From assembly GCA_964343975.1 (NCBI GenBank), contig CAYFLU010000176.1, positions 1 through 6,835 of the forward strand: DNA of 6,835 nucleotides, read 5' to 3'. Positions 5,619-6,835 of this stretch are shown in pieces. The position numbers and the translations under genes were made by a program. Numbering within the stretch: position 1 is the stretch's first letter; each line of letters begins with the position of its first letter. The notes under the pieces were generated by a model. The model worked only from the letters and a program-made list of their open reading frames with translations. It ran no database searches and was not told the DNA's origin. The stretch comes from SCUN01 sp964343975. Lineage in GTDB: Bacteria > Acidobacteriota > Vicinamibacteria > Vicinamibacterales > SCN-69-37.

Positions 5619-6209
5619 TCATGCAAAACACGCGGCCGAATGCCGCATGTGGAACGCAGTCATGCTGCGAGTGATGCGCGATGTGCGGCCGACAGAGGTG
5701 ACGGTGGCTTCCTGTGGCGACGACAGACCGCTCTGCGACGACTTGGCGAGACCGAAGTCGAGCACTTTCACGGTGCCGTCGGGACGCACCTTGATGTTGG
5801 CCGACTTCAGGTCGCGATGGACGATGCCGGCCGCGTGCGCGGCGGCGAGACCTTCGACGATTTGCCGGGCGATGGCGATCACGGCGCCCGCCGGCATCGG
5901 GCCCGTGGCCATGCGTGCCGAGAGCGTGTCGCCATCGACGAGCTCCATCACGAGCGCGTGCGTCGGGCCGGAGTCTTCGAGCCCGTAGATGGCGGCGATG
6001 TTCGGATGGTTCAGTGCGGCGAGCGTTTGCGCTTCACGGGAAAATCGGGTGAGGCGGTCGCGATCGGTGGCCAGCGCCTCCGGCAATACCTTCAGCGCCA
6101 CTTCGCGGTTCAGCTTCGTGTCGCGCGCGCGATAGACCTCGCCCATGCCGCCCTCGCCGATTTTCGCGAGGACCTCATACGGGCCGAGCTGTTGGCCGAT
6201 CACCACCAT
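5619..6209 (-). CDS. Truncated Ser/Thr protein kinase (Pkn-like), probably a remnant
   Basis: The N-terminal 155 residues are a well-preserved bacterial eukaryote-like kinase. They show the Gly loop IGEGGMGEVYRARD (17-30), ATP lysine K40 (VALK), helix-C Glu E59, the hinge region VMELVDGDTL (87-96), the catalytic loop HRDLKSAN (131-138) and DFGLAK (151-156). The frame then stops at residue 196. The activation-segment end (GTxxYMxPE), the substrate-binding lobe and the usual membrane and TolB/WD40 sensor parts are absent; a kinase domain alone needs about 260 residues. Family likeness fades near residue 165-173 (about base 5690-5715). It is therefore unlikely to be an active kinase and is probably a 3'-deleted pseudogene, although the frame has no internal stop. 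The ATG follows the TATAAT-bearing 12-mer by 13 nt without a Shine-Dalgarno. Its TGA overlaps an alternative ATG of the microprotein. An assembly chimera near the gap is another explanation. Confidence 0.82.
   Translation of the reverse strand: MVVIGQQLGPYEVLAKIGEGGMGEVYRARDTKLNREVALKVLPEALATDRDRLTRFSREAQTLAALNHPNIAAIYGLEDSGPTHALVMELVDGDTLSARMATGPMPAGAVIAIARQIVEGLAAAHAAGIVHRDLKSANIKVRPDGTVKVLDFGLAKSSQSGLSSPQEATVTSVGRTSRITRSMTAFHMRHSAACFA
5628..5650 (-). terminator. Candidate intrinsic terminator before the lysine-rich gene
   Basis: On the - strand nine-base arms ACATGCGGC and GCCGCGTGT pair (one T-G wobble) around an ATTCG loop. The last T of the stem and the next three give a short run of four Ts. 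It lies inside the 3' end of the truncated kinase frame and just upstream of the microprotein start. The short T-run makes it a weak terminator or an attenuator. Confidence 0.35.
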
Positions 6210-6220
6210 GCGTGAACGTC

Positions 6221-6232
6221 GGATTATAGGCC
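6221..6232 (-). promoter_or_regulatory. Promoter -10 element of the kinase gene
   Basis: On the - strand GGCCTATAATCC carries a perfect TATAAT (6223-6228) 13 nt before the kinase ATG at 6209. This predicts a leader of about 5-7 nt and there is no Shine-Dalgarno. It is the same 12-mer as before the SGNH hydrolase. A CGACC-GAA-GGTCG inverted repeat (6234-6246) lies 5 bp upstream of the TATAAT and could be an operator. Confidence 0.65.
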
Positions 6233-6278
6233 ACGACCTTCGGTCGCGGATTGTCCCGGGCGCGGCGGCCCGGCCGCG

Positions 6279-6835
6279 CTACTTCAGTTCGCGGATGCGG
6301 ATGTTGCGCAGCTGCAACGTGCCCGGGTGGTCGCCCTGGATGCCGAGGAGGCCCTTCGGCGCCCGGCCGAAGTTCGGGTAGCGCGCCGGCTTGAACTTGC
6401 TCGCCTCGACGGCGGCGTTCCAGGCGGGGCTGCCGACGTCGTAGGACGCGACCATCTTGCCGTTGAGCCAGTGTTCGACGTGCGGGCCCTTGGCGATGAT
6501 GCGTGTCTGGTTCCACTGACCGGCCGGATGCGCGGCGTCCTTCGGCGCGGCGAGCAGGTCGTACACCGAGCCGGCGAGGTGGTTGTCCTTCTTGTTGTCC
6601 TCGGCCTTCTCGTTGTCGAGCAGCTGGTACTCCGGCGCGCTCCAGTAGATCTGGTTGAACTCGTCGGTGCCGCGGTAGAACACGCCGCTGTTGCTGGCCT
6701 CGCCGATGTTCCACTCGAGCTCGAACTCGAAGTCGCCAAACGTCGCCTTCGACGCGATGTCGTTCGCGTGCCCGTCCTTGCGCAGGATGCCGTTGACGAT
6801 CTCCCAGCAGTCCTTGTTGCCGGGCGCGCCCGGCA
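6279..6835 (-). CDS. DUF1080 / 3-keto-disaccharide hydrolase-like protein, 5' partial
   Basis: The - strand frame is open from the right edge (first full codon at 6833-6831) to a TAG at 6281-6279, giving 184 residues of the C-terminal part. Typical DUF1080 (concanavalin-like beta-sandwich) segments are seen in order: CWEIVNGIL, FGDFEFELEWNI, NSGVFYRG, PEYQLLDN, AGSVYDLLAAPKDAAHPAGQ, a WNQTRIIAKGPHVEHWLNGK strand pair, and the closing GLLGIQGDHPGTLQLRNIRI. Members are usually 220-270 residues with a signal peptide and are exported; some hydrolyse 3-keto-glucosides or disaccharides, but most are uncharacterised. The missing N-terminal 50-80 residues lie outside the window. The gene precedes the kinase remnant on the same strand with a 69-bp spacer that contains the kinase promoter, so the two need not form an operon. 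Confidence 0.93.
   Translation of the reverse strand, partial: PGAPGNKDCWEIVNGILRKDGHANDIASKATFGDFEFELEWNIGEASNSGVFYRGTDEFNQIYWSAPEYQLLDNEKAEDNKKDNHLAGSVYDLLAAPKDAAHPAGQWNQTRIIAKGPHVEHWLNGKMVASYDVGSPAWNAAVEASKFKPARYPNFGRAPKGLLGIQGDHPGTLQLRNIRIRELK

Noticed and set aside
5520..5626. Acidic (Glu/Gly-rich) reading of the lysine-rich region in another - strand frame
   Set aside because: It is simply the GAAGAAG repeat read out of frame and runs into the Ns; the Lys frame has the start, ribosome-binding site and stop.
5632..5692. 8-bp direct repeat GCGGCCGA at 5632-5639 and 5685-5692 as a target-site duplication around the kinase break
   Set aside because: It is GC-rich and short enough to arise by chance, the first copy is part of the hairpin, and only 45 bp lie between the copies with no element features.
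6256..6273. Hairpin CCGGGC-loop-GCCCGG after the DUF1080 gene as a terminator
   Set aside because: Only six pairs and no T-tract on the - strand; common in GC-rich DNA.

Overview
The window looks like a piece of an environmental (probably metagenome-assembled) chromosome of an Acidobacteriota-like organism, perhaps of the Vicinamibacteria type. The clues are high GC, a VPS10/Asp-box repeat protein with glycine-rich inserts, a DUF1080 (3-keto-disaccharide hydrolase-like) protein, and a PEGA/TolB-type Ser/Thr kinase N-terminus of the 'GxGGMGEVYRARD' kind. All three are abundant in that phylum. This assignment is an inference from family content. No rRNA, tRNA, CRISPR, IS element or phage gene was seen.

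Layout. (1) Bases 1-1208 (+): the 3' part of an Asp-box/VPS10-like beta-propeller protein. (2) Bases 1209-1341: a gene-free spacer with a 7-bp repeat tract and a perfect, bidirectional 14-bp-stem terminator shared by two convergent genes. (3) Bases 1342-4476 (-): a compact three-gene block, read in the order secreted SGNH-type hydrolase, 4-coumarate-CoA-ligase-like acyl-CoA synthetase, cysteine-dioxygenase-family enzyme. The first two are tightly coupled, because the ligase Shine-Dalgarno overlaps the hydrolase stop codon. The third gene follows after 60 bp and may also have its own promoter. (4) Bases 4477-4521: a 45-bp divergent promoter region. (5) Bases 4522-5412 (+): a secreted alpha/beta-hydrolase. 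(6) Bases 5420-5519: 100 Ns, a scaffold gap of unknown true size. (7) Bases 5524-6209 (-): a lysine-rich 27-residue microprotein preceded by a Ser/Thr kinase that stops inside its activation segment. (8) Bases 6279-6835 (-): the 3' part of a DUF1080 protein.

How the parts may work together. Most products with visible signal peptides, or of usually exported families, are predicted to act outside the cytoplasm on polymers or esters. The acyl-CoA synthetase and the thiol dioxygenase are cytoplasmic. No shared pathway is proved; the operon-like spacing of the hydrolase and ligase is the only strong functional link.

The most notable signals are: an identical 12-mer containing TATAAT placed 12-13 nt before two unrelated start codons that lack Shine-Dalgarno sequences, with a third start only 6 nt after a GATAAT, which suggests leaderless or near-leaderless transcripts; the truncated kinase that runs through a terminator-like hairpin into a tiny lysine-rich gene beside the gap; and a cysteine in the dioxygenase at the position used for the Cys-Tyr crosslink of mammalian cysteine dioxygenase. 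I did not find a clearly new multi-gene defence or mobile system.
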